Part shown: one piece after another, positions 1-6,639 of the stretch
Layout of the letters: each line of letters begins with the position of its first letter
Numbering within the stretch: the first letter of the stretch is position 1
Assembly: GCA_023255235.1 (NCBI GenBank)
Contig: JALRJA010000264.1
Span: 1-7,507, forward strand
Reading direction: 5' to 3'
DNA from: Flaviramulus sp.
Lineage (GTDB): Bacteria > Bacteroidota > Bacteroidia > Flavobacteriales > Flavobacteriaceae
DNA length: 7,507 bases
The notes under the pieces: generated by a model
The model's input: only the letters and a program-made list of their open reading frames with translations
What the model was told of the DNA's origin: nothing
Database searches by the model: none
Made by a program: the position numbers and the translations under genes

Positions 1-1117
1 GACACGGCAACCCCATAAAGCTTAATTGCGAACCATCAGTACCACCACGAATTGGTTTAATAATGGGTTTTATATTTAATTCTTTCATGGCTTTTTCAGC
101 AATATCAACAATATGCATTACAGGTTCTACCTTTTCTTTCATATTAAAATATTGGTCTTTAATTTCAATAGAAACAACCTCTCTTCCGTATTGAGAATTA
201 AGTTCGTTTGTTAAGTTTAACATAACGTCTTTTCTGGCTTCAAAATGCTCTTTGTCGTGGTCTCTTATAATGTATTTAAGCACCGTATTTTCAACATGGC
301 CTTGTATATCATGTAAATGAAAAAAACCTTGATAGTTATCAGTATGTTCTGGTGTTTCTAGTCTTGGTAACGAATTTATAAACTCTTGGGCAATGTATAT
401 AGAATTTATCATTTTACCTTTGGCATACCCAGGATGAACACTTTTGCCTTTTACAGTTATTACGGCACTAGCTGCGTTAAAATTTTCGTATTCTAATTCA
501 CCTATTTGGCTACCATCTATAGTGTAAGCCCAATTGGCTCCAAATTTTTTAACATCAAATTTATGAGCACCTCTGCCTATTTCTTCATCGGGTGTAAATG
601 CAACTCTAATCATTCCGTGTTTAATTTCTGGGTTTTTTATTAAAAACTCCATAGCAGAAATAATTTCACAAATTCCGGCTTTATCATCGGCACCTAAAAG
701 GGTAGTGCCATCGGTAGTTATTAAAGTACAGCCTTTATACAGAAGTAAATCTTCAAAATAATCGGGTGATAAAACAATTTGCTCTTCTTTGTTTAAAACA
801 ATATCTTTTCCGTTGTAGTTCTCAATTAGTTGAGGTTTTACATTGGCACCTGTAAAATCTGGTGAGGTATCAAAATGAGAAATAAACCCAATAACTGGAA
901 CATCATACATCACATTGCTAGGTAAAGTTGCCATAACATAAGCGTTTTCATCAATAGTAACGTCTTCCATGCCAATAGCAGTTAACTCATCAACTAGTTT
1001 GTTGGCTAAATTCCATTGTTTTGTTGTACTTGGTGTTGTGTTTGATGACGGATCAGATTCTGTATCAATAGTAACATATCCAATAAAGCGTTTAATAATA
1101 TCTTCTTTTGAAATCAT
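1..1117 (-). CDS. pepT: Peptidase T (tripeptide aminopeptidase), C-terminus cut off by the window edge
   Basis: Cytosolic zinc metallopeptidase of the M20B family that removes the N-terminal residue from tripeptides. I translated it by hand: 372 codons are open from ATG at 1117 to the left edge with no stop. Visible motifs are the metal/catalytic H81-x-D83 in SHFDTSP, the bridging aspartate D144 in LGADDKAG, the general base pair E178-E179 in TPDEEIGRG and D201 in TIDGSQ. The dimerisation-domain stretch [14 protein letters not shown] (about 223-236) and [13 protein letters not shown] (about 358-369) are also typical of peptidase T. Family members are about 405-410 residues, so roughly 35-40 residues are missing, including the last metal-binding histidine expected just beyond the edge. 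No frameshift is seen. The start is the first ATG and gives the expected family N-terminus ([11 protein letters not shown]). It is transcribed divergently from pyrD. Confidence 0.96.
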   Translation of the reverse strand, partial: MISKEDIIKRFIGYVTIDTESDPSSNTTPSTTKQWNLANKLVDELTAIGMEDVTIDENAYVMATLPSNVMYDVPVIGFISHFDTSPDFTGANVKPQLIENYNGKDIVLNKEEQIVLSPDYFEDLLLYKGCTLITTDGTTLLGADDKAGICEIISAMEFLIKNPEIKHGMIRVAFTPDEEIGRGAHKFDVKKFGANWAYTIDGSQIGELEYENFNAASAVITVKGKSVHPGYAKGKMINSIYIAQEFINSLPRLETPEHTDNYQGFFHLHDIQGHVENTVLKYIIRDHDKEHFEARKDVMLNLTNELNSQYGREVVSIEIKDQYFNMKEKVEPVMHIVDIAEKAMKELNIKPIIKPIRGGTDGSQLSFMGLPC

Positions 1118-1142
1118 TATATAGGCGGTTTGGTTTAAGTAA

Positions 1143-1176
1143 AAAATTTAGGCGTTTAAGGGCTACTAAAATACAA
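1143..1176 (-). promoter_or_regulatory. Possible pepT promoter (weak match)
   Basis: Reading on the minus strand, TTG (complement of 1174-1176) is followed after 23 bases by TAAATTTT (complement of 1143-1150). The Bacteroidota consensus is TTG, a spacer of about 17-23 bases, then TAnnTTTG. The last base of the -7 box does not match and the spacer is at the long end. The box lies 25 bases upstream of the pepT ATG, leaving room for a short leader. Weak inference. Confidence 0.28.
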
Positions 1177-1200
1177 TTATTAATTTTTTTCCTTTTGGAA

Positions 1201-1231
1201 TTGTTTGATTTTTTTTTTACACCTATTTTTG
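1201..1231 (+). promoter_or_regulatory. Probable pyrD promoter, Bacteroidota type
   Basis: TTG at 1201-1203 and an exact TAnnTTTG match (TATTTTTG) at 1224-1231 are separated by 20 bases, which fits the -33/-7 pattern of Bacteroidota primary-sigma promoters. An alternative TTG at 1205-1207 would give a 16-base spacer. Transcription would begin around 1236-1240, leaving a leader of only about 7-11 bases before the ATG at 1247, so the message would be nearly leaderless. The spacer holds a run of ten T (1209-1218). Confidence 0.6.
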
Positions 1232-1246
1232 CACAAATAATACTTG

Positions 1247-2284
1247 ATGTATAAATTATTTCTTCGTCCTTTATTTTTTTTATTTGATCCCGAAAAGATT
1301 CACCACTTTACGTTTTCATTAATAAAGATAACATCTAACATACCAGGTTTTTCGGCTTTTTTAAGAAGTTTATATGTGGTTGAAAACAACAGGTTAGAAC
1401 AAACTTTATTTGGATTAAGCTTTAAAAACCCTGTAGGATTGGCTGCTGGTTTTGATAAAAATGCTGTATTATACCAAGAACTTGCCAATTTTGGATTTGG
1501 TTTCATTGAAATTGGAACTGTTACACCAAAAGGGCAACCCGGAAACGCCAAGAAGCGGTTATTTAGACTTAAAAATGATGAAGGAATTATTAACCGAATG
1601 GGTTTTAATAATAACGGATTGGAAGCGGTAATAAAGCAACTAAAGAAAAACAAAACAAAACTTATTATTGGAGGTAATATTGGAAAAAACACATCAACAA
1701 AACCTGAAGCATACACCCAAGATTATTTAGAGTGTTTTTACGCACTTCACCCGTATGTTGATTATTTTGTGCTTAATGTGAGTTGCCCAAATGTAGAGAG
1801 CCATGCCAAATTAAATGACAAAGATTATTTAAAAGAACTAATAGACGCGGTACAAAAAGCCAATAATACTTTTGATAAGCAAAAACCAATTTTATTAAAA
1901 ATTGCTCCAGACTTAAATAACAACCAACTTGATGAAATTGTAGAACTTGTAAAAGAAACCAATTTAGATGGTGTGATAGCAAGCAATACATCTATTGATA
2001 GAAGCGGTTTAAAGGCTTCAAAAAAAGTATTAAATAAAATTGGAAATGGTGGTTTAAGCGGAAAACCTATAACAGATAAGAGTACAAGAGTTATTAAATA
2101 CCTTTCAGAAACAAGTAAAAAAAGCTTCCCAATAATTGGCGTAGGTGGTATTCACTCACCTCAAGATGCTATTGATAAAATAGAAGCTGGTGCCAATTTA
2201 GTTCAAATTTACACAGGTTTTATTTATGAAGGACCTAGTTTGGTTAAAAGAATAAATAAAGCCATATTAAAGAGTAAGCTATAA
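1247..2284 (+). CDS. pyrD: Dihydroorotate dehydrogenase (quinone), class 2
   Basis: Oxidises dihydroorotate to orotate with FMN and passes electrons to the membrane quinone pool (probably menaquinone here); fourth step of pyrimidine synthesis, at the inner face of the cytoplasmic membrane. The 345-residue length is normal. Residues 2-45 form the amphipathic helical extension that marks class 2 enzymes and holds the quinone tunnel. The flavin barrel follows: [13 protein letters not shown] (about 61-73), [14 protein letters not shown] (87-100), NRMGFNNNG (116-124), LNVSCPN (176-182) with the class 2 catalytic serine S179, LLKIAPD (216-222), SNTS (246-249), GGLSG (268-272), and the FMN-phosphate loops GVGGI (298-302) and YTG (322-324). 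An in-frame TTG at 1244 would add one residue; I chose the adjacent ATG at 1247, whose N-terminus [11 protein letters not shown] fits the family. No other pyr gene is nearby. Confidence 0.97.
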   Translation: MYKLFLRPLFFLFDPEKIHHFTFSLIKITSNIPGFSAFLRSLYVVENNRLEQTLFGLSFKNPVGLAAGFDKNAVLYQELANFGFGFIEIGTVTPKGQPGNAKKRLFRLKNDEGIINRMGFNNNGLEAVIKQLKKNKTKLIIGGNIGKNTSTKPEAYTQDYLECFYALHPYVDYFVLNVSCPNVESHAKLNDKDYLKELIDAVQKANNTFDKQKPILLKIAPDLNNNQLDEIVELVKETNLDGVIASNTSIDRSGLKASKKVLNKIGNGGLSGKPITDKSTRVIKYLSETSKKSFPIIGVGGIHSPQDAIDKIEAGANLVQIYTGFIYEGPSLVKRINKAILKSKL

Positions 2285-2298
2285 AAACAGCTTTTTTT
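2276..2298 (+). terminator. Possible weak intrinsic terminator after pyrD
   Basis: A 5-bp stem, AAGCT (2276-2280) with AGCTT (2289-2293), closes an 8-base loop and runs into seven T (2292-2298). It overlaps the pyrD stop codon. The stem is short and AT-rich, so termination would be partial at best, and read-through into the next gene 88 bases downstream is possible. Confidence 0.3.
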
Positions 2299-2372
2299 AA
2301 CAGCGTTAAAGTTCCTTGAATTCGTGCATGATTAATTAAAATAATAGTATTTTTAACACCTATATACTATGT

Positions 2373-3230
2373 ATGACTCCAAAAGTTAAAATTATAGAAT
2401 GTGCACGTGATGCTATGCAAGGCATCAAACAATTTATACCAACCGAGCAAAAAACACAGTATATACAATCGCTTTTAGAAGTGGGTTTTGACACTATAGA
2501 CTTTGGTAGTTTTGTCTCGCCAAAAGCCATTCCTCAATTGGTAGATACAGCAGCGGTTTTATCTAAATTAGATTTGAGTAAAACCACCAGTAAACTCCTT
2601 GTTATTATAGCCAATATAAGAGGTGCATTAGAAGCTGTTAAGCATGAAGAGATAGATTATTTGGGTTATCCGTTTTCAATTTCCGAAAATTTTCAAATGC
2701 GAAATACACACAAAACCATTTCAGAATCGGTTGTGTTACTTTCAAAAGTCTTAGATATTGCTGATGCTTCAAACAAAGAAGTTGTTGTTTATATTTCTAT
2801 GGGTTTTGGAAATCCTTACGGCGATCCTTGGAATATTGATATAGTAGGAGAGTGGACACATAAATTAGCTCAAATGGGAGTTAAAATACTATCACTAAGT
2901 GATACCATAGGCACGTCAAACCCTGACAATATTTACTACTTGTTTTCCAATTTAATTCCGCAATATCCTAATATAGAGTTTGGTGCTCATTTGCACACAA
3001 CTCCAACCACATGGTTTGAAAAAATTGATGTGGCATATCAAGCTGGTTGCAAACGTTTTGATGGTGCTATTCAGGGTTTTGGTGGTTGCCCAATGGCAAA
3101 AGATGAATTAATTGGAAATATGCCTACCGAAAAACTGTTATCATATTTTACAACCAAAAAAGCGAATACTTTAAATGCCTTACGTTTTGAAAGTGCTTAT
3201 AATGAAGCTTCTAAGATATTTAATAGATAA
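2373..3230 (+). CDS. Hydroxymethylglutaryl-CoA lyase family protein
   Basis: Predicted cytosolic aldol-cleaving enzyme of the HMGL-like TIM-barrel family. The classic reaction splits HMG-CoA into acetyl-CoA and acetoacetate at the end of leucine breakdown. The 285 residues cover the whole barrel. Residues placed by motif: R12-D13 (RDxxQ at the metal site), SFVSPKAIPQ (46-55), LSDTIG with D177, AHLH with H206 and H208 (metal ligands), the loop GFGGCP with catalytic C239, and N249 in GNMPTE (metal ligand). Departures from the human/Pseudomonas-type enzyme: RDGLQN is RDAMQG, the acid before the SFVSPK motif is D43 rather than Glu, and the usual GCPYEG loop reads GNPYGD (about 146-151). Catalytic metal and cysteine sites are intact, so it should be active, but the substrate could differ. 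ATG at 2373 is the only sensible start; there is no Shine-Dalgarno sequence. It may share the pyrD transcript. Confidence 0.85.
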   Translation: MTPKVKIIECARDAMQGIKQFIPTEQKTQYIQSLLEVGFDTIDFGSFVSPKAIPQLVDTAAVLSKLDLSKTTSKLLVIIANIRGALEAVKHEEIDYLGYPFSISENFQMRNTHKTISESVVLLSKVLDIADASNKEVVVYISMGFGNPYGDPWNIDIVGEWTHKLAQMGVKILSLSDTIGTSNPDNIYYLFSNLIPQYPNIEFGAHLHTTPTTWFEKIDVAYQAGCKRFDGAIQGFGGCPMAKDELIGNMPTEKLLSYFTTKKANTLNALRFESAYNEASKIFNR

Positions 3231-3270
3231 AAAAAATCTCTAGTGTTAATACAGCACCAGAGATTTTTTT
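3231..3270. terminator. Bidirectional intrinsic terminator between convergent genes
   Basis: A long hairpin: the left arm has six A then TCTCT (3231-3241), the right arm is AGAGA followed by seven T (3259-3270). After an A/C mismatch (3242/3258) the stem continues with GTG (3243-3245) and CAC (3255-3257) and a 9-base loop. Because the arms carry an A-run on one side and a T-run on the other, each strand reads stem plus U-tract. It starts right after the stop codon of the HMG-CoA lyase gene and about 20 bases beyond the stop of the opposing lipoprotein gene, so it can end both transcripts. Confidence 0.88.
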
Positions 3271-3290
3271 AATACTCTTTAAAAAGAAAT

Positions 3291-3854
3291 CTATTGTACG
3301 GTAACGTTAAATGTTACAGAAATATCGGTTTCTCCTCCAGCGTTGGCAATATTTCCTTCTTCTACACCAGTAGCACTTTTGTTTGGTTCGTGTCGTAATA
3401 TTATTGTAATTGTTCCATTACCGGCATTACCTGTTGTAAGTCTAAAGTTTAAACCAATAGGTTTATCATTAGCATCAGAATCAGTGTATGTAAATGTGGC
3501 GATATTATTTGTAGCTTGGAAAAAAAACTGGTGTTCGTCACCTTCTTCTTCAATCTCATTAGTAATTGATTCAGGTGGCGATACGGTTTCATTTAATAAA
3601 TTTAAACTGCCATTATAAGTGGTGTTTGCTGCAAAGTTTCCAGAAACAGTTACTACTGGTTCATTTGGTCCATCACCATCTAAATCGCGTGTTGTTAAAG
3701 TAAGTGTTGGTCCGCTAACAGGAACTAAAGTAGCTGTTAATGTGGTAATTACTTCTTCTTCGTTTATGATTTCTGGGGCATCATCATCATTTGAGCATGC
3801 TACAAAAAATAGTGTTAGCAGTGGTAAAATATAAATGGATTTTAAAGTTTTCAT
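3291..3854 (-). CDS. Small surface lipoprotein partnered with the TonB-dependent receptor
   Basis: A 187-residue exported lipoprotein. Residues 1-19 form a signal peptide ending in the lipobox FVAC, so C20 would be lipidated. The acidic SNDDD right after it resembles the lipoprotein export signal of Flavobacteriia and suggests display on the cell surface. The rest is predicted beta-rich and acidic. It includes DLDGDGPNE (57-65), which looks like an EF-hand-type calcium loop, an acid/His patch EIEEEGDEHQ (100-109), YTDSDANDKPIG (123-134) and LRHEPNKS (153-160). From memory it resembles flavobacterial proteins labelled 'type 1 periplasmic binding fold superfamily'; that label is no proof of function. 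It begins 17 bases after the receptor stop and is probably co-transcribed. It takes the place a SusD-like protein holds in glycan systems but is far too short to be one. I infer substrate capture or an accessory role for the receptor. Confidence 0.8.
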   Translation of the reverse strand: MKTLKSIYILPLLTLFFVACSNDDDAPEIINEEEVITTLTATLVPVSGPTLTLTTRDLDGDGPNEPVVTVSGNFAANTTYNGSLNLLNETVSPPESITNEIEEEGDEHQFFFQATNNIATFTYTDSDANDKPIGLNFRLTTGNAGNGTITIILRHEPNKSATGVEEGNIANAGGETDISVTFNVTVQ

Positions 3855-3871
3855 TTTTTTAATTTTAAAGA

Positions 3872-6274
3872 TTAATAATTCAATTTAAGTTGTAACATAA
3901 AATTTCGTCCTAAATCATCGGCAAAATATCTTAATCTATTTAGGTTTTCTCTGTAAGAGGTGTTTAATATATTGGTTACATTAAACCCAACAGTAAGCTT
4001 TGTTTTGGTTGTTAGGTTTAGAGCAATTTCACTCTGAAAATGTAACAAGTTATAGGTTGGTGGTGTAGAACTAATATCTACTTCAACCATTTCTTGGCTT
4101 GTGGGTATAAAAACATCAAAGTTATTGTTTGGAAAATCGTTTTGTCTTAACACCAATTCACTTGTTATATTAGATTTAAAATGCAACCATTTCTCATTGG
4201 TATAGTCTAAAACAGTAACAGTTTTAAACGAAGGCATATCTATTAAGGCTTGCTTTTTGTTTAAATCTCGTCCTTTTATAAAAGATGATTTGTTTGTAAT
4301 TAACCATTGTTTACTTAGGTTGTAATTGGCACTTAGGTCTATACCATATAGTGCTGCATTTGTTTGATTATAACTCCACACCGGAAAAGCACCTCTAATT
4401 GTATGTTCTACTCCTGTTGGTTCAATAAAGATATAGTTATTAATATGGTTATAAAACGCTTCTATATTTAGCGAAAACAAATTTGCTTGATATTGATAGG
4501 TTCCTGAAAATCTATTAGATGTTTCTTGTTTCATTCGCAAATTACCCAACTCTATTCTAGCTGCAGAGTGATGAAGACCATCACTAAAAAGTTCAGAAGG
4601 GTTTGGTGCTCTATTTGACAAGCCATAATTTGCTATAAATGAGTTGTTATCAGTCATTTTATAAGCTATTCCGGCTGAAGCTGAAACGTTGTGAAAATCA
4701 AATACAGGGTTTGTTAGCAACTGCGTACCTCTATCTTCCATTACAAAATTTTCAAAATCAATATCATATCCACGTTCAATCCAACGACTTGTTTCATAGA
4801 ATTTCTTAGCATCAATTGTATTAAAATCATAACGTATCCCAAAATCTATAATAGTTTGGGTGTTAAGTTTAAAATTTGATGTAGCAAAAGCACCAAAATC
4901 AAATCTATCATAATCAGGAATTAAACGCTTAACCTTTGTATTGGGGTTTGGAAAATTAGTTTGATATACAGCATTTAAACCAAACTCATAAACAACTTGA
5001 TGGTTTTTAGAATCTATTTTTAAATTAGTTTTTAAACTATGTGTTTTTAAAGTTAAATCTATAGCCGGTTTATTGTTATTATCATCTCTGTGAATATCAT
5101 ATTCAAAGCGATGGTTATTTTGAAAATCATATTGCAAATCAAGTTTACCAAACTTTTTAAAACGCTTGAAAAAATTGGCTTTAATAATTTGGTGTTTAAC
5201 ATCTTGATTTGGTGAATTAATATCATAACTAAACGCTTCAATTACTTGAGGGTTTTTACTGTTTATGGCGTTTACCAAATCTTCAATATTACCAATATGT
5301 GAAGACCTTAAAATAGCAATTTCATTATTTAAAAAACTATAATACACATTAAACCCCTGCTCAAATGTTTTAAAACCTGAGTTTATTGAAAAGCCTTTTG
5401 AGTTTAAACCCGTATTTGTTAAACTATAATTTGGTGACATGAAATCGCCAAAACGCTTCATAGATGCTTGAGCATCAACAAACCAACCTGTTTTATAGGT
5501 TTTTGTTAACGATGAATTTAAACTATAACCTCTTCCGTTAGTTTGACCACTAACTATTGTTTTTCCATATAAAGAATCTTTTAAACGTACTGCTTGTGGT
5601 TTTAAAATAATAACACCACCAATAGCATCGCCACCGTAGGCTAAAGCATTGGCACCTTTTATAACGTTAACGCTTCCAGCCGAATTCAAATCAATATTTG
5701 GGGCATGTTCTATACCCCATTCTTGGTCTTGTAACCGCACACCATTGGTTATAATAACTATTCTGCTACTATGCAACCCATTTATAACGGGTTTTACAAT
5801 AGCATTTCCGGTATTTATAGTGCTTACTCCACTAATTTGTTTTAAGGCATCACCTAAACTAAAGGCACTAAAACGCTCTATAGCATCGGTTTTTAAAACC
5901 GTTTCTTGAGCTGTTTGAGTTGATTTAGATTTTCCAATACCATCAATTTTAACTTCTGAAAGTTCTTCAATATGATGTTCTAAATTAACTTCATAAAAGG
6001 TGTTGCCTTTTATGTCAAGTTCTAGATGCTTAGTTTCGCAAGCTAGATGTGAAACAGCTATGGTTATTGTACCATCGCATAGGTTTTTAAAGCTAAATTT
6101 TCCAGTGTTATCTGTTGTACCGTATGTATTTAGCGTTTTAATATACACCACAGCATTTGTTATAGGAGTGCCATTGTGAAAATCTATTACCCTACCAAAA
6201 AAAGTTGATGTGCATTCTTGAGTATATACTAAATTGATTGTGCCAAAAGCAACAAGCATTAAAAAGTATTTCAT
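3872..6274 (-). CDS. TonB-dependent outer-membrane receptor, probably for zinc or another transition metal
   Basis: An 800-residue energy-dependent outer-membrane importer. A signal peptide (about 1-18) leads to a carboxypeptidase-regulatory-like domain (about 22-105), typical of Bacteroidota receptors. A plug follows (about 115-225; GDALKQISGV, NGLHSSRIVIITNGVRLQ, SVNVIKGANALAYGGDAIGG), then a 22-strand-type barrel (about 235-800; APNPSELF at 556-563, end FMLQLKLNY). EELSEVKI (103-110) may be the TonB box region. Plug E189-H190 in GIEHAP and barrel H568-H569 in SDGLHHSAARIE resemble zinc-contact regions of neisserial ZnuD as I recall them, so zinc is my leading guess, with copper, iron or haem possible. 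The N-terminal domain is unusually rich in C and H (C21, C66, H76, C79, H83, H100, H101). It starts 32 bases after the His-rich gene, with a palindrome between them, and is followed by the lipoprotein gene. No SusD homologue is present. ATG at 6274 gives a clean signal peptide. Confidence 0.93.
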   Translation of the reverse strand: MKYFLMLVAFGTINLVYTQECTSTFFGRVIDFHNGTPITNAVVYIKTLNTYGTTDNTGKFSFKNLCDGTITIAVSHLACETKHLELDIKGNTFYEVNLEHHIEELSEVKIDGIGKSKSTQTAQETVLKTDAIERFSAFSLGDALKQISGVSTINTGNAIVKPVINGLHSSRIVIITNGVRLQDQEWGIEHAPNIDLNSAGSVNVIKGANALAYGGDAIGGVIILKPQAVRLKDSLYGKTIVSGQTNGRGYSLNSSLTKTYKTGWFVDAQASMKRFGDFMSPNYSLTNTGLNSKGFSINSGFKTFEQGFNVYYSFLNNEIAILRSSHIGNIEDLVNAINSKNPQVIEAFSYDINSPNQDVKHQIIKANFFKRFKKFGKLDLQYDFQNNHRFEYDIHRDDNNNKPAIDLTLKTHSLKTNLKIDSKNHQVVYEFGLNAVYQTNFPNPNTKVKRLIPDYDRFDFGAFATSNFKLNTQTIIDFGIRYDFNTIDAKKFYETSRWIERGYDIDFENFVMEDRGTQLLTNPVFDFHNVSASAGIAYKMTDNNSFIANYGLSNRAPNPSELFSDGLHHSAARIELGNLRMKQETSNRFSGTYQYQANLFSLNIEAFYNHINNYIFIEPTGVEHTIRGAFPVWSYNQTNAALYGIDLSANYNLSKQWLITNKSSFIKGRDLNKKQALIDMPSFKTVTVLDYTNEKWLHFKSNITSELVLRQNDFPNNNFDVFIPTSQEMVEVDISSTPPTYNLLHFQSEIALNLTTKTKLTVGFNVTNILNTSYRENLNRLRYFADDLGRNFMLQLKLNY

Positions 6275-6282
6275 GATTATGT

Positions 6283-6317
6283 TTTTAGTTTAAAAAAGAT
6301 TCTATTTTAAACTAAAA
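6283..6317. promoter_or_regulatory. 35-bp near-perfect palindrome before the receptor gene
   Basis: TTTTAGTTTAAAA (6283-6295) is exactly inverted as TTTTAAACTAAAA (6305-6317). Inside the 9-base spacer, AGA (6297-6299) faces TCT (6301-6303) around a central base at 6300, so 16 of 17 symmetric pairs match; only 6296/6304 fails. It ends 8 bases before the receptor ATG and covers the last codons and stop of the His-rich gene. It could be a DNA operator for a dimeric repressor or, in mRNA, a 13-bp stem beside the receptor start. No U-tract follows on the minus strand, so it is not a standard terminator. Confidence 0.6.
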
Positions 6318-6639
6318 CTGGCGGTCCTCTAAGAGAAAAAGATAATTGCCGATGATTATAAAAATAATTATATTCTAACGTTGATTTTTTTAAAAAAGGC
6401 GTTAAATATGCAAAGCTGTAGTGATAACTTAAAAAAGTATAATGTGAATTAAATTGAAATTTTTGAAACTCACAATCTAAATCTACTTGATGAATGTGTG
6501 TTGAATGGTCGTTAAAACAAACCTTGTGTTTACTGTGATTAAAAGCGTGTGATAATTTTACAGCATTAGGAACCATTAGTGTAAAAACTAATAGTAGAGC
6601 AGCTACTCTAATGATGCTATTTTTTATTGCGTTATTCAC
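6307..6639 (-). CDS. Small exported His/Cys-rich protein, putative metal-handling partner
   Basis: I cannot name a characterised family. The 110 residues begin with an N-terminal hydrophobic helix (about 9-26) that may be a signal peptide or membrane anchor. A dense cluster of possible metal ligands follows: H31, H35, H38, C41, H45, H48, H50, D53, D55 and C56, in a pattern like HxxxHxxHxxC...HxxHxH...DxDC. The second half is aromatic (many Y and F) and ends in the distinctive LRGPPVLV (103-110). From memory, similar small proteins with a terminal RGPP sit before TonB-dependent receptors in other Flavobacteriia. It probably lies in the periplasm or faces it. The start is GTG at 6637-6639, overlapping the previous stop by one base (TAGTG); the next methionine is residue 22, inside the hydrophobic helix, so GTG is needed. 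I infer zinc or copper binding, storage or sensing linked to the receptor. Confidence 0.75.
   Translation of the reverse strand: MNNAIKNSIIRVAALLLVFTLMVPNAVKLSHAFNHSKHKVCFNDHSTHIHQVDLDCEFQKFQFNSHYTFLSYHYSFAYLTPFLKKSTLEYNYFYNHRQLSFSLRGPPVLV

Noticed and set aside
1300..1716. 138-codon open frame on the minus strand inside pyrD
   Set aside because: Lies wholly within a clearly identified gene; its translation has no recognisable domain and looks like an antisense shadow.
2296..2310. TTTAAC / GTTAAA hairpin with a 3-base loop after pyrD
   Set aside because: No T-run follows on either strand, so it does not look like a terminator, and a 6-bp AT-rich stem is easily due to chance.
2316..2355. Possible promoter for the HMG-CoA lyase gene (TTG at 2316, TATTTTTA at 2348)
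   Set aside because: The spacer is 29 bases, well outside the usual range, and the -7 box lacks its final G.
3343..3834. Two plus-strand open frames opposite the lipoprotein gene
   Set aside because: They are antisense to a gene with a clear signal peptide, lipobox and operon position; no leader or promoter of their own is visible.
3291..3854. Reading the small lipoprotein as a SusD-type glycan-binding partner
   Set aside because: At 187 residues it is far too short for SusD and has no helical repeat pattern; the receptor also shows metal-receptor rather than SusC features.
5649..5909. 86-codon plus-strand open frame opposite the receptor plug region
   Set aside because: Antisense to the best conserved part of the receptor, which explains the open frame; no family features.
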